64,000 nucleotides of DNA from Nemertoderma westbladi. Its lineage: Eukaryota; Xenacoelomorpha; Nemertodermatida; Nemertodermatidae. The stretch is from NCBI GenBank assembly GCA_032718475.1, contig JAUCBJ010008796.1, positions 1 through 64,000 of the forward strand, written 5' to 3'. Position 1 is the stretch's first letter. Every line of letters begins with the position of its first letter. The translations under genes and the position numbers were made by a program. The notes beneath the pieces were generated by a model, which saw only the letters and a list, made by a program, of their open reading frames with translations, had not been told where the DNA came from and did no database searches. Of this stretch, positions 1-10,082 are shown piece by piece.

Positions 1-454
1 AAAAGAGTTCTGATGTTGGGTAATATGTATAAAGGTATAATAGTCTGACAGTTGATATAATATAGTATGACACAATAGGTAATATATAATGGCGGTAGCG
101 GACGGTGACAGAAGTCCCCGTTCCACCCTACTGATCTGACTGAGTAAACTGAATAACTGACCGGTATGATTACTGGTAACTGGTTATATTGCACGGTGGC
201 CTTATTGCTACTCAATCGATGCCTTTCCCCCCTCTGATTGGTTGATACCCCTGTTGGCACCCTTTGCCCCCCTCTGAAGTGCTTCCCTTCGCCCTTGCTG
301 TTCTCTCTCTTGTCAGGGGAGTAACCCCTGACCCTTATTGTGTGTGTCTCCTTTGGGGCCTATTGTCCCCGTTTACTGGGCTGACAATAGGCTCCCAATA
401 TTGCTTTATGGCTCACTCTATGGGTTTGTGTTAGCGGAATTGGATAAGCTAACA
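1..454 (-). repeat. 3' LTR of gag-only element copy 1 (partial)
   Basis: Matches 6648-7101 base for base by eye. In element orientation it starts TGTTAGC at 454. Its last ~73 bases fall before position 1. Confidence 0.92.
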
Positions 455-492
455 CTCCCCCCCATGCTATCTTCCCGGTGAGAAGATAGCAT
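455..492 (-). promoter_or_regulatory. Polypurine tract with adjacent 11-bp hairpin
   Basis: On the minus strand the LTR is preceded by a run of G ending in GAG (455-463), the position and composition of a polypurine tract that primes plus-strand DNA synthesis. Directly before it, 464-474 and 482-492 form a perfect 11-bp inverted repeat (ATGCTATCTTC / GAAGATAGCAT) with a 7-base loop. The same hairpin, with one mismatch, precedes the 3' LTR of copy 2 at 28708-28736. Confidence 0.6.
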
Positions 493-859
493 CCAACTCA
501 AGTGCGCTACAATTCCGCTGGATCCCGATCTATTATCGGGTGTGGGGTGGGTCTATTTTTTCGGAGTCGGCTTTCCAGGCCGCTCCCTATGGGTATGATG
601 TCACTACCCTCTGGCGTCTCGTGTCGGGCCGATCGTGCGCTTCTCTCACACAATTTTTGTTTCCCCAACACTCTCACCACTCTACTCCAACTCTCGCGTA
701 CTCCCGGACCTCCTCGTCCCACACTCTTCCTCTCACTTCTCCTCCCCCACACTTGAATTGCGCCCACGCTCTCTTCGCACTCCGCACTATTACCTCTCCA
801 CTCTCTTGTCACTCCCTAAGGCTTTAATCTCTAATGCTACCCCTGTGCTATCATACTAT
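493..859. other. Conserved 3' noncoding block of the gag-only element
   Basis: The segment next to the hairpin (about 495-610) is clearly related to 28610-28705 in copy 2. An open frame antisense to the element runs through it in both copies (502-756 here, 28698-28183 there) with matching first residues (MRYNSAG / MRFNAAG), but base conservation alone can explain that. No sense-strand protein is seen. Confidence 0.4.
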
Positions 860-2752
860 CTACCTACTGCTTACTAACTCTAACTATCTAACTAACTCTG
901 CTAACTACTAACTCTTACTACTTCTAGCTCTAACTGAGAGCCTCTAACTTTCTACTGACTCTAACTCTCTACTAAGTCTAACTAACCCCTACTAACTTTC
1001 TACTTCTACTAACTCTACTTGACTCCTCTGAGTCTACCAACTCTGCTAACTAGCTCTACTAACTCTACTCCACTAGCTCTGCTAACTCTACTCCACTAGC
1101 TCTGCTAACTCTAAACTAGCTCTACTAACTCTACTCCACTCTTCTAACTACGTGGCGCTTGCGGTGCCCACAACCATTCTACTATCTGGCACCCTATGTG
1201 CCCTTCTACTACTCAACTACCTCTCTAGCTCTACTACCTGGCACCCTATGTGCCCTCTCTGCTCTACTCTACTAGCTGGCACCCTATGTGCCCTCTCTAC
1301 TACACTACCTCTTTAACTCTACTACCTGGCACCCTATGTGCCCGTCTGTACTCCTCTACACCCCCTTTACGTCTCATCGCCTACACGTGACGATCTGCTC
1401 TGCTCTACTCTACTATCTGGCACCCTGTGTGCCCTCTCTACTACACTACTACCTCTCTAACTTACTACCTGGCACCCTATGTGCCCGTCTCTACTCTTCT
1501 ACTCTCTGGCACCCTATGTGCCCGTCTCTACTCCTCTACATCCCCTTTACGTCTCATCGCCTACACGTGACGCTCTGAGTGCCGGCAGAGTGGGTACGTT
1601 AATTATGTGAACTACTACTGACTCTACTAACTCTCTTCTAACTCTACTAACTCTTTTTGTGCCCGGCACCTCTTGTGCACGGCACCTTCTAACTCTACTA
1701 ACTCTCTACATGGCGCTAACGGTGCCCACAACCACAACCGGTACTACGTACCCTCTTACTAACTCTACCTCTATCTACGTGGCGCTAACGGTGCCCACAA
1801 CCACAACCGGTACTACTACGTACCCTCTTACTAACCTCTAACTCCCACTAACTCTAATTAACATACCCTGCTCTTACATCACACACATCATCACGCCCGT
1901 GCCCCACTAAGTTCAGCGCATTCCCTACTAACTCTAACTACGTGGCGCTTACGGTGCCCACAACCCTCTACTGCTACTACTAACACCCCTAACTAGCGGT
2001 ACTACGTACCCTCTTACTACTCTAGCTCTCTCTACTAGCTAGCGGTACTACGTACCCTCTTACTCTTACTAACTCTCTAACGGTACTACGTACCCCTTAA
2101 CTCCTACTCTCTAACGGTACTACGTACCCCTTAACTCCTACTCTCTAACGGTACTACGTACCCTCTAACTCTCTAACTATCGGTACTACGTACCCTCTAA
2201 CTCTAACTAACTAGCGGTACTTACGTACCCTCTATCTCTAACTAACTAGCGGTACTTACGTACCCTCTAACTCTCTTCTACTAGGTACTACGTACCTACT
2301 AACTCTCTAACTATCAGTACTACGTACCCTCTAACTCTAACTAGGTACTACGTACCTACTGACTCTCTAACTAACTCTAGGTACTACGTACCTACTAACT
2401 CTCTAACTCTAGGTACTACGTACCTACTAACTCTAACTCTAACTAGGTACTACGCACCTACTAACTCTTACTAACTCTAGGTACTACGTACCTACTAACT
2501 CTAACTCTGATTAGGTACTACGTACCTACTAACTCTAACTAACTCTAGGTACTACGTACCTACTAACTCTAACTCTGATTAGGTACTACGTACCTACTAA
2601 CTCTAACTAACTCTAGGTACTACGTACCTACTAACTCTCTAACTAGCGGTACTTACGTACCCTCTTTAACTAACTAACTAACTGACTAACTAACTAACTC
2701 TTACTACCTAACTTCTACCTACTCTATTATTTAATTATTTTCTTAATTTTAA
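860..2752 (-). repeat. Pyrimidine-rich tandem repeats with a large array of short hairpins
   Basis: From 860 to 1140 the plus strand is mostly CTAACT/CTACT repeats. From about 1150 to 1580 the motif GGCACCCTATGTGCC recurs (stem GGCAC/GTGCC). From 1690 to 1960 GGCGCTAACGGTGCC recurs. From about 1990 to 2660 roughly twenty copies of GGTACTACGTACC or GGTACTTACGTACC recur every 25-45 bases (stem GGTAC/GTACC). The rest to 2752 is AT-rich. This is the 3' part of the element, between the gag frames and the polypurine tract. Copy 2 carries a related array at 26793-27300. Confidence 0.75.
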
Positions 2753-3907
2753 TTAAATAATTATTTTATATTTTGTGCGTGGGAAGGGCGTCTCGCCCTC
2801 ATTCCCACCCCCCTCAGTCCAAAACTTTGGACGACTAAAACCTCTCACGTGCCCCTTCTTCCAGTAGGCACTCTCCTGCTGCCCTCCTATACGTCCTCTA
2901 ACTCTTCGCCACACTCTCTTCGGTGCCACCTTTGCTGGCCTCCCCCTTCGTATGTGCGCTGGCATTAAGGCCCTCGACGACCCCCGCTCGTCCCTCGGTA
3001 TACGCGGTGTCTGCCCGTGCAATGCCCCCTCGCACTGTGTCCGTCCTGCGTGTGTATGCAACACGCCTCCTCCTACTTTCCCGACTCCCTTATGTTTGCT
3101 AATGGGCTTCTCTGCCCCTGGTCTAGTCCTTTCACATCCTCTCCCTTTCCAACACTCTCCGGATCTGTGTCCTTTTACCACACATCGATGACATAGTCCG
3201 TTTGCGTCTGTGTAGGCTACACGATCTCGTTTGGGCAACGCTTGCCAATACTTGCAACTCCTGGTCTTATGGGTTCCGTCCCGATGTAATTGACATTGGA
3301 ATCCTGGATTATAGCGTTTCCTGTATAGTCCTTCACGTATCGCGCTTAGGTTTATATGTACCGATTTAATGTTTTGGTTGTCTAGACTCGGCCTACTGGG
3401 TATATTGGGATTGTGTTTATTTTTGGTGTTATTTTCTTTCTGTCCCTGCCACGGTGTGGCCCTGCTACCACCTAACTGTGGACTAGCAGTCCCCTGTACG
3501 GCCGCGTGTGGTGTTGACTGTCCGCACGACCTGTTCTCGTCCAGGGAGTTCGATGTTCTCGCTCCTATCGGGGTATATTGTCGATATTGTGATGGGGGAA
3601 TGTCACCCTGTCCCCCCCCAGCCGGTATGTTTGGTACTGGGGTTGATGTTAATACATTGGGGCCCATACGTCTATCTCCAATAACTCCCCCCTCCCCTGG
3701 ATATATGTTATGTCCCTGTGTATTATTATAGTCATGCTGCTGTACCGATATAGGCCTACCTACCTCTCGCCTACCTACCGGTATGTACTCCGCGACTTCC
3801 GGGTTTAATCCCGTCGTTCGCGCTACCCCATCGCCTACTCTATCTCTCCCAGCATGGCCTATAATAGTATGTGCAGTAAGGCCTACAGTATGTCCTGCAG
3901 TCTGCAT
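2753..3907 (-). CDS. Gag C-terminal part with CCHC zinc knuckle (BEL type)
   Basis: A 384-codon open frame. Its first ~100 residues are low-complexity and match the protein at 23821-24174 in copy 2 (shared TAGHTVGLTAH). Around residues 205-255 it has the BEL/Pao double zinc-binding pattern: C..H...C, then an 'ALPKRDR' linker, then LCHRC..KGH....C. A basic C-terminus with RPGAEKP and LMPAHI follows, also found in copy 2 at 25430-25600. The globular gag core that copy 2 retains (24440-24650) is missing, so this frame joins the N-terminal tail directly to the knuckle. By family it would bind nucleic acid in a virus-like particle; whether it is translated is unknown. Confidence 0.65.
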   Translation of the reverse strand: MQTAGHTVGLTAHTIIGHAGRDRVGDGVARTTGLNPEVAEYIPVGRREVGRPISVQQHDYNNTQGHNIYPGEGGVIGDRRMGPNVLTSTPVPNIPAGGGQGDIPPSQYRQYTPIGARTSNSLDENRSCGQSTPHAAVQGTASPQLGGSRATPWQGQKENNTKNKHNPNIPSRPSLDNQNIKSVHINLSAIREGLYRKRYNPGFQCQLHRDGTHKTRSCKYWQALPKRDRVAYTDANGLCHRCVVKGHRSGECWKGRGCERTRPGAEKPISKHKGVGKVGGGVLHTHAGRTQCEGALHGQTPRIPRDERGSSRALMPAHIRRGRPAKVAPKRVWRRVRGRIGGQQESAYWKKGHVRGFSRPKFWTEGGGNEGETPFPRTKYKIII

Positions 3908-3959
3908 GTGCCCTTCCGAACCGAAGTTTATTCTTCGCGAATCTCGAATCTCCCCGCGA

Positions 3960-5279
3960 CTACCGTACTCTCGATCGGCAGCTATATCCCGTCGGGAAGT
4001 TTCCCTCTCGATCCCCTCTCCTGTTCTCTTCTTCGTATTGGTACGTCCTGTACCCCTCTCCTGGCGTGCGGTGCGTTTCTCCGGGGCGACGGCAATCTCC
4101 CGAAGTTCGACCCCACTGGCTCCCTGACTCCATCTCTACTATCGACGGTCCGTTATCCGTCCTCGCACTCCTATCGTTCGTGGCGACACTTCTTCTACTA
4201 TCTTCTCTTCTTCTCTTTTCTGTGTAGTATTCCGGCTCGTGAGGTCTCTCGTCGACCTCCCGGTTAAACTCCACTGTTCTTCTTCCCTCTTCTGGTCGGG
4301 CTCGACGCTTCGTCTGCCCTCTCGCGACGTCAACCTGCCTCTCTCTGCTCGATCGCACGCCGCTGGGGATACTCGCAATCCCCCTATTACTCTCCGTCGC
4401 CGGGTGTTGCGGTTTACCTGATTCGGCCCGCGCATTATCCGCTGACGGCTGTGGGACACTCTCTGCCCCCCCTCTCTCTCTACTAATCTCTCGCGGTGGG
4501 GTGCCCGTAGCCCCCCCCCACCCGCCACTTCTAACTTCACTATCTCTTACTACACTTCTGCACCCCTCTTGTGGGGCATTCTCTGCCCCCCCTCTCTCGC
4601 CACTAATCTTATGTGGTGGGGCGCCCGTAGCCCCCCCCCACCCGCCACATCTAACTTCACTATCTCTTACTTCGTCTCTACACCCCTCTCTAGTCGACGC
4701 ACTGTCTCTACTACGGCTGGGTCTATTCACCCCCGCCTCTCTCTCTACTACTGCGTGGCCCATCAGGCCCACTTCGGGTTGGCTCAACCCCGCTACCTCC
4801 TGCCTACCAACTACGTGGCCTACCAGGCCGCCGTCGGGTTGGCTCAACCCTGCCACTTCCTGCCTACTAACTACGTGGCCTACCAGGCCCCCGTCTGCCG
4901 GGTTATGTACGTCCGACACGCTCATATTAATAGCACCATTCCCAATATTATTTGTTAAATCAATTAAATTATTAGAATTTGAAACGGGATTATTATTTAA
5001 ATTATTTAAATTACTTAGATCACTACTATTCTCTAAACTTAAATTATTATTCGAATTATTTTGCGGGTTTGAATTGAAATTATTATTTAGAATATTTGTA
5101 TTTAAATTTAAATTACTACTACCCGGTAAAATATTATTTCCTGTAATAAAGGGATTAGGGTTATTTACTACGGTACTATTAATATTAACTACTTCTGACG
5201 TACTACTACTACCCCCCCCCGCCCGTACGGCTACACCAGTTCTGGTTCTCTCGCCCGGTGCCTGTAAGTGGGGTCTCAC
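3960..5279 (-). CDS. Gag linker protein: poly-Asn tract, 19-residue repeats, charged tail
   Basis: A 439-codon open frame overlapping the upstream frame by 4 bases (GTGA), so its natural entry could be a frameshift or an indel. It has a short Gly/Ser start, then about 80 residues rich in Asn with Leu/Ser (roughly 35-115), then three imperfect ~19-residue repeats containing GGLVGHVV..QEVAGLSQP. Next come Arg/Glu-rich repeats with GGWGGATG..P, and a charged tail. Copy 2 has the same order at 22537-23772. No catalytic motif. It sits between the coiled-coil N-terminus and the CCHC part, so I read it as an unusual gag spacer. The Asn codons are mostly AAT/AAC in an otherwise GC-richer frame. Confidence 0.55.
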   Translation of the reverse strand: MRPHLQAPGERTRTGVAVRAGGGSSSTSEVVNINSTVVNNPNPFITGNNILPGSSNLNLNTNILNNNFNSNPQNNSNNNLSLENSSDLSNLNNLNNNPVSNSNNLIDLTNNIGNGAINMSVSDVHNPADGGLVGHVVSRQEVAGLSQPDGGLVGHVVGRQEVAGLSQPEVGLMGHAVVEREAGVNRPSRSRDSASTREGCRDEVRDSEVRCGGWGGATGAPPHKISGERGGAENAPQEGCRSVVRDSEVRSGGWGGATGTPPREISRERGGAESVPQPSADNARAESGKPQHPATESNRGIASIPSGVRSSRERQVDVARGQTKRRARPEEGRRTVEFNREVDERPHEPEYYTEKRRREDSRRSVATNDRSARTDNGPSIVEMESGSQWGRTSGDCRRPGETHRTPGEGYRTYQYEEENRRGDREGNFPTGYSCRSRVR

Positions 5280-6319
5280 TCTCTGACATTTCCAACCGCG
5301 CCAGTTCTAGTCGGCGCCGTTCTAAGTTTGGCTTGATATTGCGCAAGCCTCCCTATCCAGGCACGCAAATTATCCCGCCTGCGCTCATCCTCTATCCCCA
5401 TCTCTCGCATATTCTGCTCGGTCAACTCTGCCCCTCTCGCAAGCATCTCAAACTGCTCGCTCTCTACACCCATCTCTAGCTCTCTACACTCCTTGGCCCT
5501 CTCTCTATACTCCTCGGCCTTCTCTCTACACTCCCTCTCCAACTCTACAGCCTCCTCTGAGAGTGTGGTTTCCCTTCTCAATTGCCACTCTAACCATTCC
5601 TGCTTACTCGCAGCCGTTTCTAATTTATACTCTATGCGTTCACTCTGTCGCACCCGTCTTTCTTTTACGGAGGATGTAGCAGACTTATCGGTTGCGACGG
5701 ACTCCCGTCGCCCCTCCGTCCCACTAACTTTCCCCCGCTTCCCGGAACTTCCTCCGACCGACGAGACCGAATCCTCGAAATTAACCTCGGATTCGCCCTC
5801 CCCAGGTCTTCTAACTCTTACTTTCACTCCCCGGGCATCGACTAAGTATGGCCCTACGTACACTACGCTAGGTTCCATACCCCCACATTCCCATAGTTCA
5901 ATCAGTTCGTTGACAACTCCCCTCGTCCTCTCCTCGGCTAATTCTCTCTGCCCAAAACACACTAGGTGATCAAAGTATCTGTTCGACTCACCTAGTCCTT
6001 TCCTCAGTCTCAGCTCGTCTACCTTCGCACCCTCCTTGGCCTCTCTCAGTTGCTCCCGGGTCGCGAGGTAGGCCCGTCGAAGTCGATCAGAAACCCCGAC
6101 GTCCTCGTCGCCGACCTCTCCTCCGTCTCTCCGGGTCCGACGTCGTACCGACGGCCCCACCGTCGCCGTTCCGGTGGACCGTTCGTCGTCCTCGGCCTGT
6201 GGCTGGCCGGTGACATCGGTATCGTCGACCCTCGCTCCGCGTCGACTCGTCTTTCTCTTCTCCTCCCTTCTCGTCTCCTCTCCCTCGACTCGCTCTCTCG
6301 GTTGTAGACGACCCCCCAC
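5276..6319 (-). CDS. Gag N-terminal coiled-coil protein
   Basis: A 347-codon frame. Residues ~90-165 hold a block conserved with copy 2 (shared GLGESN, VVYVGPYLVDARG). Residues ~215-330 are Glu/Arg-rich with heptad spacing, a predicted coiled coil, as is common at the start of BEL gag. The frame stays open upstream of 6319 to about 6450. The likely natural start near 6490 (MSEREER on the minus strand, matching MSKQEPR of copy 2) lies in another frame separated by a C-run, so one small indel has broken the 5' end. No enzymatic motif is present. Confidence 0.6.
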   Translation of the reverse strand: MGGRLQPRERVEGEETRREEKRKTSRRGARVDDTDVTGQPQAEDDERSTGTATVGPSVRRRTRRDGGEVGDEDVGVSDRLRRAYLATREQLREAKEGAKVDELRLRKGLGESNRYFDHLVCFGQRELAEERTRGVVNELIELWECGGMEPSVVYVGPYLVDARGVKVRVRRPGEGESEVNFEDSVSSVGGSSGKRGKVSGTEGRRESVATDKSATSSVKERRVRQSERIEYKLETAASKQEWLEWQLRRETTLSEEAVELERECREKAEEYRERAKECRELEMGVESEQFEMLARGAELTEQNMREMGIEDERRRDNLRAWIGRLAQYQAKLRTAPTRTGAVGNVRE

Positions 6320-6573
6320 ATCTTGGTTCGCCGGGTTGCTCGTTGTCGACGTGGCGTCAACCTGCGTCGACGTGGTCGGCGTAGCATCGACCGGCGTCGT
6401 GGGTTCGTATCGTCTCGCCGTGGCCTCGCGGATCGTTAGATCGTCGTCCGGGGTCCGCGGCGGTGTCGTTCCTCTCTCTCGCTCATCGTCGTCTTTGGTG
6501 AGCTGGTCAGTCGCAGCTGGACGGTATCTATTCTATCACTGTCAGGGCAGCTGGGCGGATCTAGTTCTGTCAC

Positions 6574-7101
6574 TGTGACGGGATCTACGGATCCCGGTTT
6601 ATCCGTTTGGGTTTTCTGCCCACGCGTCCCCGCCGTGTGTGAAAGGTAAAAGAGTTCTGATGTTGGGTAATATGTATAAAGGTATAATAGTCTGACAGTT
6701 GATATAATATAGTATGACACAATAGGTAATATATAATGGCGGTAGCGGACGGTGACAGAAGTCCCCGTTCCACCCTACTGATCTGACTGAGTAAACTGAA
6801 TAACTGACCGGTATGATTACTGGTAACTGGTTATATTGCACGGTGGCCTTATTGCTACTCAATCGATGCCTTTCCCCCCTCTGATTGGTTGATACCCCTG
6901 TTGGCACCCTTTGCCCCCCTCTGAAGTGCTTCCCTTCGCCCTTGCTGTTCTCTCTCTTGTCAGGGGAGTAACCCCTGACCCTTATTGTGTGTGTCTCCTT
7001 TGGGGCCTATTGTCCCCGTTTACTGGGCTGACAATAGGCTCCCAATATTGCTTTATGGCTCACTCTATGGGTTTGTGTTAGCGGAATTGGATAAGCTAAC
7101 A
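6574..7101 (-). repeat. 5' LTR of gag-only element copy 1
   Basis: 528 bases, complete: on the minus strand TGTTAGC...CGTCACA. The shared 454 bases are identical to the left LTR. Its last bases (ATCCCGTCACA) match the LTR end of copy 2, while the rest is diverged, so the two elements belong to related but distinct families. Confidence 0.9.
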
Positions 7102-8250
7102 TTATTACTAGTATTAGTATTACTAGTATTATTATTACTAGTATTAGTATTAGTATTAGTATTACTAGTATTAGTATTAGTATTAGTATTACTAGTATTA
7201 GTATTAGTATTCCTAGTATTAGTATTCCTAGTATTAGTATTAGTATTACTAGTATTATTATTACTAGTATTAGTATTCCTAGTATTAGTATTAGTATTAC
7301 TAGTATTAGTATTAGTATTCGTGTTACTAGTATTAGTATTATTAGTATTAGTATTCCTAGTATTAGTATTACTAGTATTATTATTACTAGTATTATTATT
7401 ACTAGTTTTATTATTACTAGTATTAGTATTACTAGTATTAGTATTAGTATTCGTGTTACTAGTATTAGTATTACTAGTATTAGTATTCCTAGTATTAGTA
7501 TTACTAGTATTATTATTACTAGTATTATTATTACTAGTATTAGTATTACTAGTATTAGTATTACTAGTATTAGTATTCCTAGTATTAGTATTAGTATTAC
7601 TAGTATTAGTATTCGTGTTACTAGTATTAGTATTACTAGTATTAGTATTCCTAGTATTAGTATTCCTAGTATTAGTATTACTAGTATTAGTATTACTAGT
7701 ATTAGTATTAGTATTAGTATTAGTATTAGTATTACTAGTATTATTATTACTAGTATTAGTATTACTAGTATTAGTATTCGTGTTACTAGTATTAGTATTA
7801 CTAGTATTAGTATTACTAGTATTATTATTACTAGTATTAGAATTACTAGTATTAGTATTACTAGTATTATTATTAGTATTACTAGTATTAGTATTAGTAT
7901 TACTAGTATTAGTATTATTATTATTAGTATTAGTATTAGTGTTACTAGTATTAGTATTCGTGTTACTAGTATTAGTATTACTAGTATTAGTATTCCTAGT
8001 ATTAGTATTACTAGTATTAGTATTCGTGTTACTAGTATTAGTATTACTAGTATTAGTATTACTAGTATTAGTATTACTAGTACTATTATTACTAGTATTA
8101 GTAGTACTAGTATTAGTATTAGTATTACTAGTTAGTATTAGTATTACTAGTATTAGTATTACTAGTATTGGTATTACTAGTATTAGTATTCCTAGTATTA
8201 GTATTGCTAGTATTATTATTACTAGTATTAGTAGTACTAGTATTACTAGT
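7102..8250. repeat. TAGTATTACTAGT-type minisatellite
   Basis: About 1.15 kb built from ATTAGT and ATTACTAGT units in varying order, with variants CCTAGT, CGTGTT and ATTATT. Because the units are 6 and 9 bases, the plus strand has a spurious Leu/Val frame through it; this is not a gene. The array starts exactly at the end of the LTR at 7101. Confidence 0.95.
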
Positions 8251-8576
8251 TTAGTGAAATTTACATCCCCGCTGCTGGTTCTTGAGGGTGAAGCAAATTT
8301 ATTTCAACCTACTCTTTGGCCAACCAACTCTTTGGAAGTCATTAAATAGGCAAAAGTATAAGCAGAAATTACACATTAACAGAAAAAGCTATCAAAAAAG
8401 CATTGGCTTGGGGAATGTCCAAAACTTTTGGTTTCCATTGAATGTCGAAAGTTTATACAGTATACGCAATTAAAGATGATAAAACTTAAACATTTATGTT
8501 GCTCAATCAACAGCGAATTTTTTAAAAGACCAGCACTTTGAGTAAAACATAGAATAAATAAATGTATTTCTCTTTG
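8251..8576. other. Unique AT-rich spacer
   Basis: I see no gene, splice signal or repeat here. Confidence 0.5.
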
Positions 8577-9935
8577 GTGATGGCTACTTAAGGGAGGGTT
8601 GTTCCATGGTCCTTGTTTAATGGCTGGTGATTGCTACTTACGGGAGGGTTGTTCCATGGTCCTTGTATAATGGCTGGTGATTGCTACTTACGGGAGGGTT
8701 GTTCCATGGTCCTTGTTTAATGGCTGGTGATTGCTACTTACGGGAGGGTTGTTCCATGGTCCTTGTTTAATGGCTGGTGATTGCTACTTACGGGAGGGTT
8801 GTTCCATGGTCCTTGTTTAATGCCTGATGACTGCTACTTACGGGAGGGTTGTTCCATGGTCCTTGTTTAATGGCTGGTGATTGCTACTTACGGGAGGGTT
8901 GTTCCATGGTCCTTGTTTGATGGCTGGTGATTACTACTTACGGGAGGGTTGTTCCATGGTCCTTGTTTAATGCCTGGTGATTGCTACTTACGGGAGGGTT
9001 GTTCCATGGTCCTTGTTTAATGCCTGGTGATTGCTACTTACGGAAGGGTTGTTCCATGGTCCTTGTTTAATGGCTGGTGATTGCTACTTACGGGAGGGTT
9101 GTTCCATGGTCCTTGTTTAATGGCTGGTGATTGCTACTTATAGGGGAGGGTTGTTCCATGGTCCTTGTTTAATGGCTGGTGATTGCTACTTACGGGAGGG
9201 TTGTTCCATGGTCCTTGTTTTATGGCTGGTGATTGCTACTTACGGGAGGGTTGTTCCATGGTCCTTGTATAATGGCTGGTGATTGCTACTTACGGGAGGG
9301 TTGTTCCATGGTCCTTGTTCAATGGCTGGTGATTGCTACTTACGGGAGGGTTGTTCCATGGTCCTTGTTTAATGCCTGGTGATTGCTACTTACGGGAGGG
9401 TTGTTCCATGGTCCTTGTTTAATGGCTGGTGATTGCTACTTACGGGAGGGTTGTTCCATGGTCCTTGTTTTATGGCTGGTGATTGCTACTTACGGGAGGG
9501 TTGTTCCATGGTCCTTGTATAATGGCTGGTGATTGCTACTTACGGGAGGGTTGTTCCATGGTCCTTGTTTAATGGCTGGTGATTGCTACTTACGGGAGGG
9601 TTGTTCCATGGTCCTTGTTTAATGCCTGGTGATCGCTACTTACGGGAGGGTTGTTCCATGGTCCTTGTTTAATGGCTGGTGATTGCTACTTACGGGAGGG
9701 TTGTTCCATGGTCCTTGTTTTATGGCTGGTGATTGCTACTTACGGGAGGGTTGTTCCATGGTCCTTGTTTAATGGCTGGTGATTGCTACTTACGGGAGGG
9801 TTGTTCCATGGTCCTTGTTTAATGGCTGGTGATTGCTACTTACGGGAGGATTGTTCCATGGTCCTTGTATAATGGCTGGTGATTACTACTTACGGGAGGG
9901 TTGTTCCATGGTCCTTGTTTAATGGCTGGTGATTT
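8577..9935. repeat. 50-bp minisatellite, about 27 copies
   Basis: The unit contains GGGAGGGTTGTTCCATGG, then CCTTGTTTAATGG and CTGGTGATTGCTACTTA. Copies are about 95% identical, with point changes (GGC/GCC, TTTAA/TATAA/TTTTA) and one unit with a 3-base insertion near 9140. High identity suggests recent unequal exchange. No coding sense. Confidence 0.97.
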
Positions 9936-10082
9936 CATTTCCAATGTCAGTTTTCACATTTGATGGCTTACAAATTTTCTATTTGTTTATCAGGGTGTAC
10001 GCTATATTTTGACGAACAAATGGACACCGACAGGCATACACACAGATAAGATACCGCCACTGACATCAGAAATGAAATCACC
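9928..10082. repeat. Short inverted repeat at the edge of the minisatellite
   Basis: GGTGATTTCATTTC at 9928-9941 is repeated inverted at 10069-10082 (perfect 14 bp, about 20/22 when extended). The left arm begins inside the last minisatellite unit. Confidence 0.6.

Larger units (their letters stand above)
1..7101 (-). mobile_element. Gag-only BEL/Pao-type LTR retroelement, copy 1 (left end cut by window)
   Basis: The left 454 bases are identical to 6648-7101, so this is a pair of LTRs around about 6.1 kb. Read on the minus strand the LTR begins TGTTAGCTTATCC and ends in CGTCACA, the TG...CA form. The interior encodes BEL-style gag parts (charged N-terminal protein, Asn-rich protein, CCHC protein) followed by long repeats, but no protease, reverse transcriptase, RNase H or integrase motif in any frame. 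It is therefore non-autonomous and resembles the TR-GAG class. Identical LTRs mean a very recent insertion. The first ~73 bases of the left LTR, and the left target-site duplicate, lie outside the window. The right flank is the ATTAGT-rich array at 7102. Confidence 0.85.

Noticed and set aside
502-877. Antisense frames near the 3' LTR conserved between the gag-only elements
   Set aside because: DNA similarity alone explains the shared residues; the frames diverge quickly and end differently.
6985-8349. 454-codon Leu/Val-rich open frame on the plus strand
   Set aside because: It is the translation of the ATTAGT/ATTACTAGT minisatellite plus LTR sequence; no protein signature.
8577-9935. CRISPR-like regular repeats
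   Set aside because: Units are contiguous 50-mers without unique spacers, in eukaryotic DNA.
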